Source of the DNA: Pezicula radicicola
Taxonomy: Eukaryota > Ascomycota > Leotiomycetes > Helotiales > Dermateaceae
Length of the DNA stretch: 64,000 nucleotides
Direction: 5' to 3'
Assembly (NCBI GenBank): GCA_003008705.1
Contig: PDUO01000024.1
Location: forward strand, 809,120 to 873,119
Part shown: piece by piece, positions 1 to 12,821 of the stretch
Layout of the letters: the number at the start of each line of letters is the position of its first letter
Position numbering within the stretch: the stretch's first letter is position 1
Program-made: the position numbers and the translations under genes
Notes under the pieces: generated by a model
The model's database searches: none
The model's input: the letters and a program-made list of their open reading frames with translations, nothing else
What the model was told of the DNA's origin: nothing

Positions 1-233
1 ACCCAGTACAAGAAGGGAACTTCAGTCAAGGCCCAGTTATCAAGGGCAAGACGTTCCAGATCTCTCTGGGGGAGGACACGAAGGTCATTGCTCATGGTCT
101 CTTCTCAGCACTAAGGGATTTTGATCAGAGAAATGTGGACGTCATCTTTGTGGAGGGCATTAGTGACGAAGGAGATATTGCGGCGGCGGTTATGAACCGC
201 TTGAGGAAGGCTGCTAGTGTCATTCACCGTTAG
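1..233 (+). CDS. SUA5: Threonylcarbamoyl-AMP synthase, C-terminal end (partial)
   Basis: This is the last ~77 residues of a protein cut by the window edge. The frame runs from base 3 to the TAG at 231-233. The tail reads as the C-terminal SUA5 domain: a segment ending LGEDTKVIAHG, then LFSALRDFD, VIFVEGISDEGDIAAAV and MNRLRKAA. That order matches the end of YrdC/Sua5 proteins. By family, Sua5 makes threonylcarbamoyl-AMP from threonine, bicarbonate and ATP for t6A modification of tRNAs that read ANN codons, in cytosol and mitochondria. The catalytic YrdC domain would lie left of the window and is not seen. It converges with RET3, with 331 bp between the two stop codons. Confidence 0.82.
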   Translation, partial: PVQEGNFSQGPVIKGKTFQISLGEDTKVIAHGLFSALRDFDQRNVDVIFVEGISDEGDIAAAVMNRLRKAASVIHR

Positions 234-564
234 ATATCTAGAGAATAGACGCGCCCAATTATCTTTTGCAGACCAATGCTTCAAATTACCGACTTTGTTG
301 CGTCACTAGCACTCTTCTGCGAGGTACTCAGACTGTCTTTGGTGGCTTTTGCATGTCTTTCGTGTTGCATTTAGCAAGATATATCCCCATTGGATGGATC
401 TACCTCAAAATTCAATCCACAGTCGCAACCCATAATGGCTCCATAACTCCAAAATTCTTGCTTGCCTTCTTTCGAATGACCAATGATTTTACCCTCACTC
501 GCATTTGCCCATCGACATCAACATCAACCTCAAACCAAACCAAATCTGAGCACAACTTCCCAAC
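234..564. other. Convergent 3' intergenic spacer
   Basis: This stretch lies between the SUA5 and RET3 stop codons. Both 3' UTRs should fall here. A plus-strand open frame runs through it into RET3, but it is antisense and has no coding features. Confidence 0.6.
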
Positions 565-1477
565 TCACAATCCCTGCCTCAACCAATCCCCTAATTTAGC
601 CTTTCCAAACTGCGCCAAATTGTTCATTCCCTGCTCACTCAAATCAATTCCCTTGAGTTGCGCTACATCTTGAGTTGGAGCACGACTGCATCTCTGTGCG
701 ATGATCGTGGGATCCGTTTCGAGAATGATACCATCGTCTACGATCTCGTCGATTGCTAGGGAGAGGAGATCGTAGTTTTCGATTATTGTGCGTTTGTCTA
801 CTGATTGTCTGTTTGTTTCCAATACGTCAATATATATCCATTCAACTCCAAGTTTTAAACTTTGTTGAGCTGTAGTGGAGGATATTTGGGACCGCGGGGA
901 GAGTATAGAGTAGAGGGCAGATGGACTAGAGGCGAAGGAATGGAAAATATACTTAAACAACAAATGCAATGAATCCCTCAAAGCAAGAATCACATTATAC
1001 AACATAATCTCATTCTCATCCACAGATCCAACCACGTACATCATAACATCGCTCTCAGACTTGTAAAGCACGATCCGGTTATCGTAGAGGATTATATCGG
1101 CTGTTTGCTTGGCTGTTTTCTCGAGGAGTCCCTTTTCGAAGGAGAGTTGGGATTTTTTGTCGTGGTAGGGGTTTGGTAGTGCTGGTGGAGAAAACGGGTT
1201 AGTATGAATGAATGGATTTGAGCGTGTGGACTTGGGGGAAAGAGATATGATACGCGCTGGAGATGGAATTGCAGGACGATTCTGGGAAGGGCGCAATATG
1301 AGGTTATAGAGGTAGTGAGGCTGGGGTAGAAAGAGAGCAATACATACTTGGAGAGTGAGCACCACCTGTTGTCTGGTGGTGGGGCGCATTGTAGTATTTC
1401 GCAAAGACGCGCGATCCATCATCCGTACTCAGGATTATAATTGCGTTCACGGAGAACAAGGACATATTTGGCGCCAT
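565..1477 (-). CDS. RET3: Coatomer subunit zeta (zeta-COP)
   Basis: Small subunit of the COPI F-subcomplex, with a longin-like sigma-adaptin fold, acting in Golgi-to-ER retrograde vesicle coating in the cytosol. Three exons (1477-1348, 1181-953, 808-565) give 200 aa, the usual length. Exon 1 gives an N-terminus MAPNMSLFSV with the longin start NAIIILSTDDGSRVFAKYY. Exon 2 carries EKTAKQTADIILYD and MMYVVGSVDENE, which are near-invariant in the family. Exon 3 carries TIIENYDLLSLAIDEIVDDG and ends LGDWLRQGL. The introns have GTATGT...CAG and GTATAT...CAG boundaries and keep phase (1, then 2). The ATG at 1477 is chosen because the continuous open frame further in begins inside intron-derived sequence. 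A constitutive housekeeping gene. Confidence 0.93.
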
Positions 1478-2258
1478 GATTGCGATTTTGTTTTGGGGGG
1501 AGAATTGGCGTAATGGAGGGAGTTTGGAGTGGGTATGGAGAGAGGGAGCTTAGAGCTTGTCGTTCAGAGTTGCCAGTTTGAGTGTGTTGAACTGTGGTCA
1601 CTTTCTGGAGACGGAAAATAGTCTTCCCGGGTTCCGAGGCTAGGCGGGAGTTGCTTCTTTTTGTCCAGACTTCCACTTCACTGAACTCCAAACTTCACAA
1701 AACAATTCTGGTTGTGCTTATTTTTGGCAACCTCTTTCCCTGTCACACGATCATCTGGAAGCACAAAAATAATATGCCACCAGGTAGTGCCAAGCATGAT
1801 ATCCAGCTATCGCCGATGGGCCTTATCGCAGATGCTCGTAAGTCTTATCGGCGATAGGTATATATATGTTGTTTTCGGCGATGTAAGCTGGGTGCGTCAT
1901 GCATGTACAGTAGTCAGCTTCAAACTTAGTTCATACTTGAAATCGCAATAAGCTCACTATCCTAATATCGCCGATATATATTGGAATTTCGGTGTTATTA
2001 CCTAAGTACATCATGGAAATGGCTGGCGTCAGCAGACCTCAAGCTTCACCCCTCTATATTGGGAATGGAGATAGGAGTTATCGTTGAAGTTGTAAATTCT
2101 ATAAGAACGCGGTTCTTCTCCCATCATAAATCATAAATTACACCACACAACATCAGACATCTTCCAGTTCAACCGCAAAAGCAAAGCATACTACACAATA
2201 CAATTCTTATCTCAACATCAATTTCACCTAATTATAATTCAAGTCACTGCTTCTTAAC
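1478..2258. promoter_or_regulatory. Divergent promoter region of RET3 and SDR gene, with a repeated palindromic motif
   Basis: Between two divergent start codons. It contains exact ATCGCCGAT or ATCGGCGAT (ATCG-S-CGAT, a 9-bp odd palindrome) at 1809-1817, 1847-1855 and 1967-1975, and TTCGGCGAT at 1874-1882. A near match ATCGCAGAT lies at 1824. The first two sites face each other and could also pair as a hairpin. CA-rich leader sequence (2130-2250) precedes the SDR ATG, as is common in ascomycete 5' UTRs. That the motif is a transcription factor site is inference from repetition and symmetry. Confidence 0.5.
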
Positions 2259-3176
2259 ATGGCCGTCTGGTTCATTACTGGGTGCTCCTCAGGCTTCGGA
2301 GCCGAAATCACCAAAGCTGCTCTCGCTCACGGTGACAAAGTCATTGCAACAGCACGCAATGCGTCAAAGCTCTCCGATCTCAAGGCCCTGGGTGCCGAAA
2401 CGCTGCCTCTAGACATCAATGCACCCGCTGCCGAGGTCGAGAAGGTCGTCGCTGAGGCTGTTAAAGTGTATGGGACTATTGACATCTTGGTCAATAACGC
2501 TGGATTCGTGCTTGAAGGTTGCATCGAAGAAGTGAGGTAAGAATACCATCTCCACTATGAATGAACAACATACTCGAGTAATCAAGCTAAAAACATCTAC
2601 AGTGACGAAGAAGCACGCGCTCAATTCAACACAAATGTATTCGGCCACATCGCCGTAACCCGCGCAGTGCTTCCATACATGCGAGCCAAGAAATCAGGCA
2701 CAATCGCCAATATCGGTTCTATAGGAGGCTGGTCTGGATTCCCAGGAGGTGGCTACTACAGCGCAACCAAATTCGCACTTGTCGGTCTAACCGAATCACT
2801 CCGTGATGAAGTAGCTCATCTCAACATCAAAGTCACGCTCATCGAACCCGGTTATTTTCGTACCAATCTTCTGAATACAGGTACTGGTGCAAAGCATTCT
2901 GCTCAGAAACATATTGATGATTATAATCCTGTTACGGAGTCGACGAGGAGGAATTTGGAGGCGTATGATCGTCAGCAACCCGGTGATCCTATTAAGGGCT
3001 CTAGGTTGATTGTGGAGGCTCTTACTGGGACGGGTAGGTGTGTGGGGAAGACGTTACCTAGGAGGTTGTTGCTTGGGAGTGATGCGGTTGCTTTTGTGAA
3101 CGGTGTTATGGATAGACATCGGGAAGAGGTGGAGGAGTGGAAGGACTTATCTGGTTCTACTGATTTTGAGGTCTGA
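2259..3176 (+). CDS. Short-chain dehydrogenase/reductase (classical SDR)
   Basis: NAD(P)(H)-dependent oxidoreductase of 283 aa from two exons (2259-2536 and 2603-3176; GTAAGA...CTACAG intron, phase 2). The Rossmann start WFITGCSSGFG (residues 4-14) has the TGxxxGxG cofactor motif. NNAG lies near residue 83 and the catalytic YxxxK as YYSATK near 152-157, with the matching Ser upstream in IGSIGGWSG. PGYFRTNL follows the active site. Length and motif spacing fit the family. The cytosolic substrate cannot be predicted. It sits alone, divergent from RET3, with no biosynthetic neighbours. The many close fungal SDR paralogues prevent naming a gene. Confidence 0.9.
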
Positions 3177-6081
3177 GGGGGTTGGGATTGCAGTTTTTAA
3201 TTGCTTGGATCTGGTAATCTCATACCATTAGCTCTTTCTTTAACCTGGTTATTACCTTTACATCAAATATCAGCGTCTTATTATTATATTCCTAGTGTGC
3301 TTGACTCCCTCCCTCCAAACCTTCATAACTACCTTAACTTAGTAATCTAAACTATGGAAATATTCAATTCGGAATAGTCCAATATACCATGAACTTCACT
3401 CTTCCCTAGAAAGGTCATAACAGACAGTCTGCCTTCATCTACAATACATCTCCTTTCATCCTAGCTTTTATCCTCTATAACAGAGATAAACTCAACTCAA
3501 TAGCCGGCTGAATTCTTCAAAGATCTAGGTAGTTACTTTGTAGCAAGTTTCTTGTAATATTGTCAGTGGTGAACTTCTTGTCATTTTTGTTTAATCAAAA
3601 TCTACAAAGTATATTTATCATAAATAGAATAGTATAGAGAACATGGCTGTATGATATTTAAATTTCGATCTTTGGTCTAGAGCTACGGTAACATTAAGAT
3701 TCCCTAATATAGGATCTATACAGAATGTTGCTTTCATGAAGGGAATGGAATATAAAGGCTCTTCTTGTTACTAAGTGAAGAGCGCTATTCTAGAATATGA
3801 AAACCTGAGGGAAAGAGAGGGAAATTGAGTTTTTAGATTAGGAAGATCGTTAATGATAATTAAGTATGTTTAGACTACTTCCGATTGTATGAAATGCTTT
3901 AGAGGTGTATAAGATTGGTTTCCCACTGACTTTAGTTGTCTTACTGTTAAGCAAAGGCAACGCCCTGGATTAAATTCCTAGTTAATGTTGCGGTAGAACT
4001 TTTGCTTCACTATGTTGTTCTAATGCGAAGTATTAAACTTTCGATATGTTGCCATCCTTAAGGGGCATGTAACACCTATTTTGTTTAAACAGTCAATACA
4101 ATCTCTTGATCTATTGACAGAAATACAATTCCGGCTCTACAAGTACAAAGATTGATTTTGTTTTAGTATGTCCTCTATATTATCCTTGTTACTAACTCTT
4201 CAAGTACTAAAAGAAATTGGACGGCTTTTGTCTTTCTAGTAAAAGTCTACTCGACGAGGCGTCCGGAGTATCAAGTTACAAGACCTTCGACCTTATTAAA
4301 AGAAGACCTCTTTACTAGATTGATGCACACGTTTGATTACAGCACACGTAGAAGCCATTGGAAACATATACCTATACCTCTATGACCATCATAAGGATGC
4401 GGTTGAGCAGGAATTATACTTAGGGGGAGGATGCTGCTATAAGTTGAGGACCAGTCCTAAGTTTCCTATTTTCTGATTTTGCTCTTATTTTGAGAGAGAT
4501 GCTGTCAAATTATAGAGTGTTATCAATTTTTAAAAGTAGTCTTTTAGATTCAAGTTAAGTATCAAAAATTAGGATATAATATGCGCTGGAATGAGCTATC
4601 ACATTTAAAACTGTATACAGAGGGGGTATGTAAACATTGCATCTCCGCCCAACCGTACAGGATCTGGATAATACGTACTGGAATGAGCGAGCACGAGCGT
4701 TTCTTTTGGTCTCGGGAAGACTCGTGCTCCTGCATATGTAATGTTCTTATTTTTTCCCCTTCACTTTAATATCTACTTCCTCCAATCATTGAAGCATTCT
4801 TATACCCCGTTTCACTATTTCCTACTCCTCGCTTGTCTAGTTCATCTAGAATAAGACTACGAAGGTTATTGAAGGGAATTCGAAAGGGATTGGAATTGAG
4901 TTCACATGTGGGAGTGGCAATGGGAGTGAGGAAGGTTGTGGAAGCATGGGGGATGAGGTTCCTCTGAAGGGAATGCGTGAGGACTGATGTTGAGTGGATG
5001 GGGGAGAGGAGGTAGTGAGCATGTATTTGTTGGTGTAGGACTCTTGTTTTGCGATTTGTGAAGTATGGGAAGGTGGAGGATCAGGCAAATACTTTGAAGC
5101 GTGTGACTCCAGCAGTAGAGTGTCTATAAAACAAAAGAATGTTAGGTTGGGCTCTCTAAAAGCATAGATTCCTATCAGCTCACTAGCTTGTTTTTACAGC
5201 ACCACCAAGACGTTTGGTTATTGGCGAAGAGTGATGACAGTTATGAGCCCTGAGATGCTTGCTCCCGACCGTATTGCTACTTTTAGCAATGATCACTATT
5301 GATCTATAGTAATTCCTAGAAGTTTAACACAGTTCCAAAGTCCCAGTTATTGGGTAAAAAATGAAGGAAGAAGAGGAATTTAGAGGACCAAGTATCTGTC
5401 TACAAAAAGGGGTCAGTGTCAATGAGTCCATGAAATCGCTTAATTCTCGCTTAAACCCATTCAGCATCTCCAAAGTGCGTCGTTCTGATGTGTAGAATAA
5501 ATCACATTAGCCATAGCGTTTGACGCTTAACTACTAATACCCCTTTTCATATTTAAGTATTAGTCAAGGGTGGGGACAAAAACTCGATTAGTCCTCATAA
5601 GGTGGATGATAATGATGAAATATCAAGGATCAGGATGGCGTTGAGATGCAAGATAAGCACGCAAGCACCGGATCACCTGACTATACCGACCACATCCAGC
5701 ATCTCGAAAAGGTTGATTGGATGTTGGCTCCGTATCGTTTCTATCTATCAGTCAATCAACTAGATATACGCTAAACTCCTTTTTAAGCTCTTACCCTGTA
5801 GCCACCATAATTGAGATTTCGGGGCTATGGCTGTTAAAAATGGACCTCGTTTGTCAATATTAGTCGCTGTAAAGAGTTAGAGCATGTACTTACAGCGAGG
5901 AACCAATTCTACGAGGTCTCACAAGCCGAACACTCCCATCACACTGAAGTCCACTCAGATTGCGTCATGTAGTCGCCCCTCATAACATTCGAAGATCTCA
6001 TTCTTACCAAATGCATAACTATGGCTGCCCCAGGAAAGTCAAACGACCAAGACTTCTACCAATTCCTCTTATCTGTTTGAG
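3177..6081. other. Gene-free AT-rich spacer
   Basis: About 2.9 kb with no frame that has family features. The longest open stretches (62 aa at 4581-4769 plus, 80 aa at 4846-5088 minus) are low-complexity or lack conserved features. The phrase CTGGAATGAGC occurs twice (near 4584 and 4678). The right end probably holds the promoter of the downstream transporter. No TIRs or LTRs were found. Confidence 0.5.
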
Positions 6082-8314
6082 ATGTCGTCCAAATCCGACA
6101 CGCATGGGGACTCCCTCTCCAACGAAGGAGCTCAGTCAAAGAGTACCCCATCGATAATTGAAGTCGAAGTGCCAAAGGTCCCAACACAATACGCTGATGC
6201 ATCCTATCAACTTTTTTCTGAGATCGGGCACGTAGATGACCCTACAACTGAAGAAGCAAGAAGGATCCGAAACAAATGCGTCAAATGGATCTTGCCGTTC
6301 ATTTGCATCGGATACCATGTGATGTATGTTGATAAGCAGACTGTAAGTTAAGCTATCCATAAAGAGCAATTGAGCTTGTGCTGATAAGGGACGACTTCTG
6401 AAGTTGGGCAGCTCGGCAATCCTTGGGATATTAAAAGATGCGCATCTCAATAGCAACCAGTATAACTGGCTTTCGGTTTGTTCCACAATGATAACTGAAG
6501 CCAGTCTTGTTTATTGACGGTTTTTTAGAGTATCCTCTATCTGGGTTATCTCCTGGCAGAATGGCCTCAAAACTGGGCATTGCAGCGCTTTCCGGTGGGG
6601 AAATGGTTAGCCTTGAATTTGACTATCTGGTGCGTATCAATTATGCAACAAATATTAAGTAGAACACTAACATTCCCAAGGTCTGGATTCATCTACCTTC
6701 ACATTGCTTGCTCTAATTTCGCCGGCCTCTTTGTAGTCCGCTTCCTCCTCGGCACAGCTGAAGCCTGCATTGTACCCTCCTTTCTGCTAATCCTCTCTAT
6801 GTTCTTCACCTATGACGAGCAAGCAGTGCTTATGCCCTGCATGTGGGCGATTGGAAACTCGAGTCCCATCACTTCTGGTCTCCTCTCTTATGGTGTTTTG
6901 TTTATCAAGACTGGTTCCTTTTCTCCTTGGAAATGGTTCATGGGTATGTTAATCACGGGAAGTAGAGGAATGACTCGATAGAAAAGATTGGTAAACGCCA
7001 CTGAGATTAAGTTGGTGATTGAGAGGGATATACCTTAACTTGCAAGAGTTTATAGGGAATATTCTTCTTGGCTACTCTCTTAGTCTCAGTGACTGATATC
7101 AAATTATCATACAAGAAATAGCCTCAACTCCCACTTAAGAACTTACGAGTTTATTACTGACCAAACATAGTTATCACTGGCTCCATAACGCTATTACTGG
7201 CCTTTGCTGTCTATTTCTGGTTTCCAGATAGCCCATTGAAAGCACACTTCTTAACACCAAGGGAGCGCGCACAAGCAATCCTCAGAATCAAGGGAAATCA
7301 CTCGGGAATAGAGCAGAAACGTTTCAAGCGATACCAGTAAGCTCTCCGATCCTCACCTTGAATCTCGAGGAAATCATGGAAGAAAACGAAAGCTTGGAAT
7401 GTACTAACAATTTGACAGATTCATTGAAGCGATAAAAGATCCTAAAACCTGGATGTTCTTCCTGCATGCCTGGTCACAAGAGATGGCCAATGGATTAACA
7501 AATCAATACTCACTGATCATCAACTCTTTCGGCTTTACCGTCTTGCAGACCACACTACTGGGCTGTGTCAGCGGAATCACAGCCTTCGTATCTCTGGCAG
7601 CTGCGGCCTGGTTTTTGGCTTATACTAAAGTTTGTTCTCTTGCTCAACTACACCTCCGAAAAGATCTAACACATTTTTCATAGAATACTAGAGGTTGGAT
7701 ATCAGCTGCAGCTTACATCCTACCTTGCATCTCATGCATTCTTCTCATAGGTAATATTAGCAGACTCTCACATGCCGATCCAGACTAACACACTGCAGCT
7801 CTTCCTTGGTCAAATAGATGGGGATTAGTGACTGCTATTTGGATCAGAGCCCCAGCTGGCATTCCCTATGCCGTTGTAATGATATGGGCTGCAAATTGCT
7901 CCGCTGGCCATACCAAGAAGACAACAGTGATTGCCCTGTACCATGTAGGATATGGTCTCGGCAACATTCTTTCGCCGCAGCTCTTCCAGGCAAAGTACAA
8001 GGTCAGTTTCATGCTAAAATTTTTAGACTTTGGAGCCACCACTGATGAGTAACTAGCCGCGTTACTATGTCCCTTGGGGCGTAATATTGGGAATCGCAAG
8101 TGTATTCCCCGCTTTTCTCGTCCTTTACCTCCGGTATTATCTTGATAAGGAAAACAAACGTCGCGATGCTTTGGTTGCATCTGGGAAAGCAATACAAGAG
8201 ACGGGGGTCGTAGAGTCCACAGATTTAGATGGACATCATGTTGATCATGTCGTGGACAATAACCAGCTCGATCTGACGGATCGAGAGAATCTCACTTTCC
8301 GCTATGTGCTTTGA
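6082..8314 (+). CDS. Dal5-type MFS transporter (allantoate/anion:cation symporter family)
   Basis: A 533-aa permease assembled from nine exons: 6082-6342, 6404-6475, 6529-6629, 6681-6943, 7171-7336, 7419-7629, 7684-7750, 7799-8001, 8057-8314. Every junction is GT-AG and phase-consistent, and GTACTAAC precedes exon 6. About 12 hydrophobic helices fit the fold. Landmarks are YVDKQTLG in TM1, NSNQYNWLS, LAEWPQNWALQRFPVGKW, RFLLGTAEACIVPSF, WFMVITGSIT and FPDSP, the cytosolic loop with LTPRERAQAI, and the tail LDLTDRENLTFRYVL, characteristic of this family. Members take up allantoate, ureidosuccinate, nicotinate, small dipeptides and similar anions across the plasma membrane; the substrate here is not predictable. 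The 227-nt fourth intron is unusually long for this locus. Confidence 0.9.
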
Positions 8315-11166
8315 TGTTGTACATTCTTCTGGGAAATGTGCTTAGAGTCACTTGTGCTTATTTTGGCAAGGGTAGATTGAAACATATAAAAGAAATAAGT
8401 GGCGCCAAACAACTGGAACATATTACATGACTTGAGTAAATTACTCGGAAGCCACTTAAATAGGCGAGTTTTTTTAAGCAAAGAAGTAATTTCTAGAAAT
8501 TATATGTAAATATTACCTGTAGTATTTAAGGTTTTCTTTTGAAGTTTTATAGCCTGGCTTTCTTAGGTTACTGGTGAATACTACTGCTTAGGAGCTAATT
8601 TATTTTGTGCTGTCAGGGCTTTTGGTGATACTAAGGTGAAGTAGAAATTTCAATTAAGACAAGTTTGAACTTACCTAAGTTAGCTAATAGACTTGGAGGT
8701 AATTAACAGCTAATCTGACAATTGTCCACTATTTTAATTATGATATACGCGAATCAAACAACTGGTGTTGTACTTCAACTGGGGTCAGCTCTTTATGCTA
8801 ACATAACCTATACCCTATAGCTTTGTCTCTGAGCTCATTTGTACTTGAATTTTTAATCTATAATATACTTCACTTTAGCATTGGTAGGTATTTACAGAAT
8901 TCACTGTTCATGCCAAGCTGCTAGCTTTTTAATGATATTACTATCTAATTCTAGAGGTAGTTTGCGACCATAATTCTAGCTATTATATCCTTACTCACTC
9001 TGGCGCTTTGGACTTTCACAACAGTCCAGTCCACATCCATGAAGAGGACCCTGATGCCATGAACAGAGTCCTGCATTTTCTATGACGCTAAGTAGAACTG
9101 CTATATGACGACCAAAAAAAGGACTGACATAAGCACCCACATCTTGGTTTCCTCTACAAGCAATCTAAGTTGCGAATTAAACAAACAAATGACAACAATG
9201 CGCACCGTGCCAAAAGCTTCCTAGCTGACAACAAACATTGGGTTCGTCGAGAAGGTACAATGTCTTATTTCTGGTAGTTCTAGGACTTTAGGTGTACAGT
9301 CGGTGCATCGCTAATAGAGTTCGAAAGAAGGCGTTGTGCAATGCTTTGTTGAGCAGGTTTGTCCTATATTTCCATCCTTTTTTTCGTGCGATTGGCTTCA
9401 TTGAGAATGAATCCTCACTATCATCACTGTCAGAGTCTCTCTATTCCTCGCTTAGTGCATTGTTCTCCTTGTCAACCACTGTCAGGATCTTTCCGTACTT
9501 CATCTCTCTCTCTATGTTGTGATCCTTGACCCATTATCCCAATTGCCAGATCATATCTCGTGCATTTTTGCCTTTGATATTGATTCCGACGCCTCGAAGA
9601 TATGGTGATTCGATTATAGTTTGGTGTGTAGATCTTTAGAAGTATCTACTCCAATTGTTGTTCTTAGTCTTAAGCGATAACAGGTGAACCTCGCTTAAGC
9701 CCCTAATTTTCACTTGGTATCTCCCAGATATTGTATACCTTACTTCTAGAATTTAGCTGCGAGCACTTGACTTGAATAAATGAAATTCAGGAACACTTTA
9801 ATCTTAATAAAGGCAAACAATCTTGATTGATTTAACTCGGGTCTCTCGAAATTGATTTCTGATCATTGGGGGCCTCTTAGAGCATAGTGACATGCTGTAT
9901 AGTTCTTTATTAACTACACCGAAAACAATCTGAGCTTCAAATATTACGTAAAATCTTTGTTTTAGACCGAAAAGAGTGTTATTATAAAGGGTTTTATATC
10001 TGTGGCCGCCACCGTGGCATCCTTCTCCTACTTCGAAGTACAGGATGCCTTTACTTTTACTAGTGTCTTAGCCTACCAACTCGTTAAATAGACTAAAAAG
10101 TAACCCTAGTAACATACCCTATATTATTTACCTTATCATTTCCAAATTCAAGAGTTGGTCGGCCTTACTGCCATAATACATATCAGTTGCAAATATTGAA
10201 CCAATTTAACAACTCTAATAATCAAGTTAGAAGAACAAGTCCAGAAGGTAGTTCCCTAAATTAGAAAATTGTTCTCATTGCCGACAAATACTCAAAGACC
10301 AAAATTCTACCTACGTTCAAATTCTTCTTGGCTTCTATATTAGTACAAGTACAGCATATATTCTCCTGTTTCAATTTAGCAGATTATACCGCTCTTCGTA
10401 GAGAAAGATTATAATGCCCAAGATATAGCTGAAAACATCTTGCTTCTAGCTTTAGTTTACATAGTACTTGCTAAGAACAGGGGGACAGCTTGCAGGATGA
10501 ACTCACTTGGCAGTTGATGCACAAAGGGACGGTTAAGAAATCTAGGATTTTGTTTATCCTTTGCAGATTGGAAAGCTTTTACAAAGAAACTCAATAGGGC
10601 AATTCTCAAGGACAACGATTCTTCAGGAGCACCTCTTATTACTTTTGACTTCCGACTCTGACCCTTCTATAAATAGGTAACATAAGGACTAACTTTGTAG
10701 TCTTTGTCTTAGTAGAAAGTTATAGGTCATTCGCAGTGAATGCAGCTTTCGTCGTGCGAAAATATTAACAACTGAAATACTCTGACAACAATAGTTTATA
10801 GATTTTAATCCTAGTAGCACTCTACATAAGTTTTGTCAGGCTCATTGCTTAATTAGCGAGATGGATAGACACATTCCAGTTTCTTGGTGGTGTTAATTTG
10901 TGAGAAGTTTTCTTGTCCTCATTTCCTTGAAGAAATGTAAACTATTCTTTTTGGCTCCCCAGAGTTTCTATACAGTCCTTGCAATTCCACGAGGGTACTA
11001 CTTGTGCGAATAAATATATGTCATAACGTCATCGAGTTCTAAGACACATCACAGTGACTTCCAGTCAGACTGATTTGCGTATAGTAGGTTAAAAAATTAA
11101 CCTAATTAGATAAAGGAATAGGCGAGCAGTGCCGCAAAGAATTGTACCTAGATCAATGCAACCACC
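8315..11166. other. Gene-poor AT-rich spacer
   Basis: About 2.85 kb without an intact gene. A decayed coding-like trace on the minus strand is listed separately (9365-9650). Otherwise there are stop-dense frames, local A/T runs and no recognisable terminal repeats. The left end holds the transporter 3' UTR. Confidence 0.45.
9365..9650 (-). pseudogene. Decayed coding fragment with two nonsense codons
   Basis: Read on the minus strand, ~95 codons stay in one frame with coding-like composition: YLRGVGINIKGKNARDMIW, then a TAA, WVKDHNIEREMKYGKILTVV, a TAG, and an acidic Ser/Asp run. The two stops are TAA and TAG at places where CAA or CAG would restore Gln, the direction expected from C-to-T (RIP-type) change. 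I do not recognise the family. It could be a chance open stretch, so confidence is low. Confidence 0.25.
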
Positions 11167-12821
11167 TTAACCAGTTGTTGGTTTCTGTCCATACACCACA
11201 TATCTGTAACATCTAGTCAGTCGTAAAACATCACCAACACAAACAATAAATTACTCACATAGGAACCCAAGCATGAATCTTCTTATCATTCATCTCCTTT
11301 CTAACATCCACCAAAAATACCTCCAAAGCCTCCCTACTCCATCCCAACCCACGAGTAAAAAGCGCAACACTAAGCCCTTCCAAACTCCCAACCATATTCT
11401 CATGAGCCCACATTCCTATCACCTAGCATTAGTATACCAACACTTCAAAATTTCCTATCAAGTTCCAATATCAAAACGTACCAATCTCTTTCATCTTCTT
11501 ATCCCTTGGCCATTGATTCGTCGGCCATCTATACATCACTTCCGTCACATTTTCGAATCCAGCAGCGATCATTCGATCTTTGTATGTATGTGCCGTATGA
11601 ATCTCACGACCAAGTAATCTTGCAGCTTCGGTGCCCTTTTCAGTCCATGTCATGATTGCTGAGTCTGGTTTCAGAGTGCCGTCGTCGGAACGATAAGGCA
11701 AACAGATATCGACAACCTCCATCCAGCCTCCTGGGTTGAGATTTCTGTAGAGTAAAGAAGTCAACGGGGCAAATTAAGGCTAGCTCAAAGCTTTAGATTG
11801 TAGTTAGTGGGACTTAGGACTGTATAATTATTGGTTCTTACTCTAGTGCCTGAGAGAAATAACGGGGCCAATTTGCTAGTGATCCCGTCATCATACGGCT
11901 ATAGATGAAGTCAAACTTTTCATTGAATGTCCAATCTTCTTCTATATCATCAATCTGAAATGTCAAATTGGGTGGAATACTTAGGTATGTCAGTATAGAA
12001 ACAGTGGAAATGTTAAGGAGAGGACTTCAGACAATAATGGTTGGATAGGACTGAGATCTATCCCAAGAACCTTCATAAAAATTAGTGATACTTCGTCAGT
12101 TCTCATAAAGGGAGCTCCTCACCATTGATTCGGGATGTTCGTCAGCTAGGTAATAGTTAGCGCGTCCTTTGCGAAACTTGATAAATTTAATGAATGCTCA
12201 CCAAAATCGATAGCCCAGATTCCTGTTCCAGTACCGACATCGAGGACTCGATGTAATTGTTGTTTCTTCGGTATCGGTGCCGTGTATAATTTTCCGCTGA
12301 AGGTTAAATATAACAAGTGATGCTGAAGATCTATTTCCAGTTAGATTAGTATTGTAAATAGCTAAAATCCGAATTATTGCCTACCTAGACGATCATTTTC
12401 TTCTTCATCATTTGGAAATACGTATTCTAGGTTACATCAGCACACATATCGCTAGGCTTAAAATGGGGTTCTTAGGGAATATTACGCCCGTCTTTATACG
12501 CATGATACCGCCTTCCGTTCTCTTTCCTGTATTCCAAGATGCTGGCACCAATTGATGTCGTGGAACTTGCAGTCGAACTCTAAGAGCAAGGTTAGTAGGA
12601 TTTGATATTAGTGAGAGTTTAAACCTACACCAATGGCGGAGTCGATATCAGAATCCAGGTCGTCAGCCTTAGTTAGACATTTTGATTAGTTCCAAGTCCA
12701 ATGATATGCCTAGAAAGTATTATGGAGGTAGAGTTACCTCGGCTTCAATTGCGGGCGTTTGTGTTGTAGCTACTGGTGTTTCCGCAGCAGAAGCGGGTGG
12801 CACTTCAGATGGTGCACTCAT
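11167..12821 (-). CDS. LaeA-like class I SAM-dependent methyltransferase
   Basis: A 306-aa protein from eleven exons (12821-12738, 12667-12629, 12579-12486, 12426-12385, 12330-12202, 12145-12123, 12070-12033, 11979-11842, 11744-11482, 11415-11259, 11203-11167), all GT-AG and phase-consistent. The Ser-rich N-terminus leads to SILEYRKENGRRYHAYKDG, then the SAM-binding motif I [30 protein letters not shown], the acidic motif IDDIEEDW, YSRMMTGSLANW, NLNPGGWMEVVDICLP and the tail WVPIYVVYGQKPTTG. This order is standard for the fungal LaeA/UMTA-like family, often linked to secondary metabolism. The methyl acceptor is unknown, and no biosynthetic core gene lies beside it. The shortest exon is 23 nt, so automated predictors may miss it. 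Confidence 0.9.

Noticed and set aside
4846..5088. 80-aa minus-strand frame rich in Pro and Ser
   Set aside because: Low-complexity, no motif, no splice or start context.
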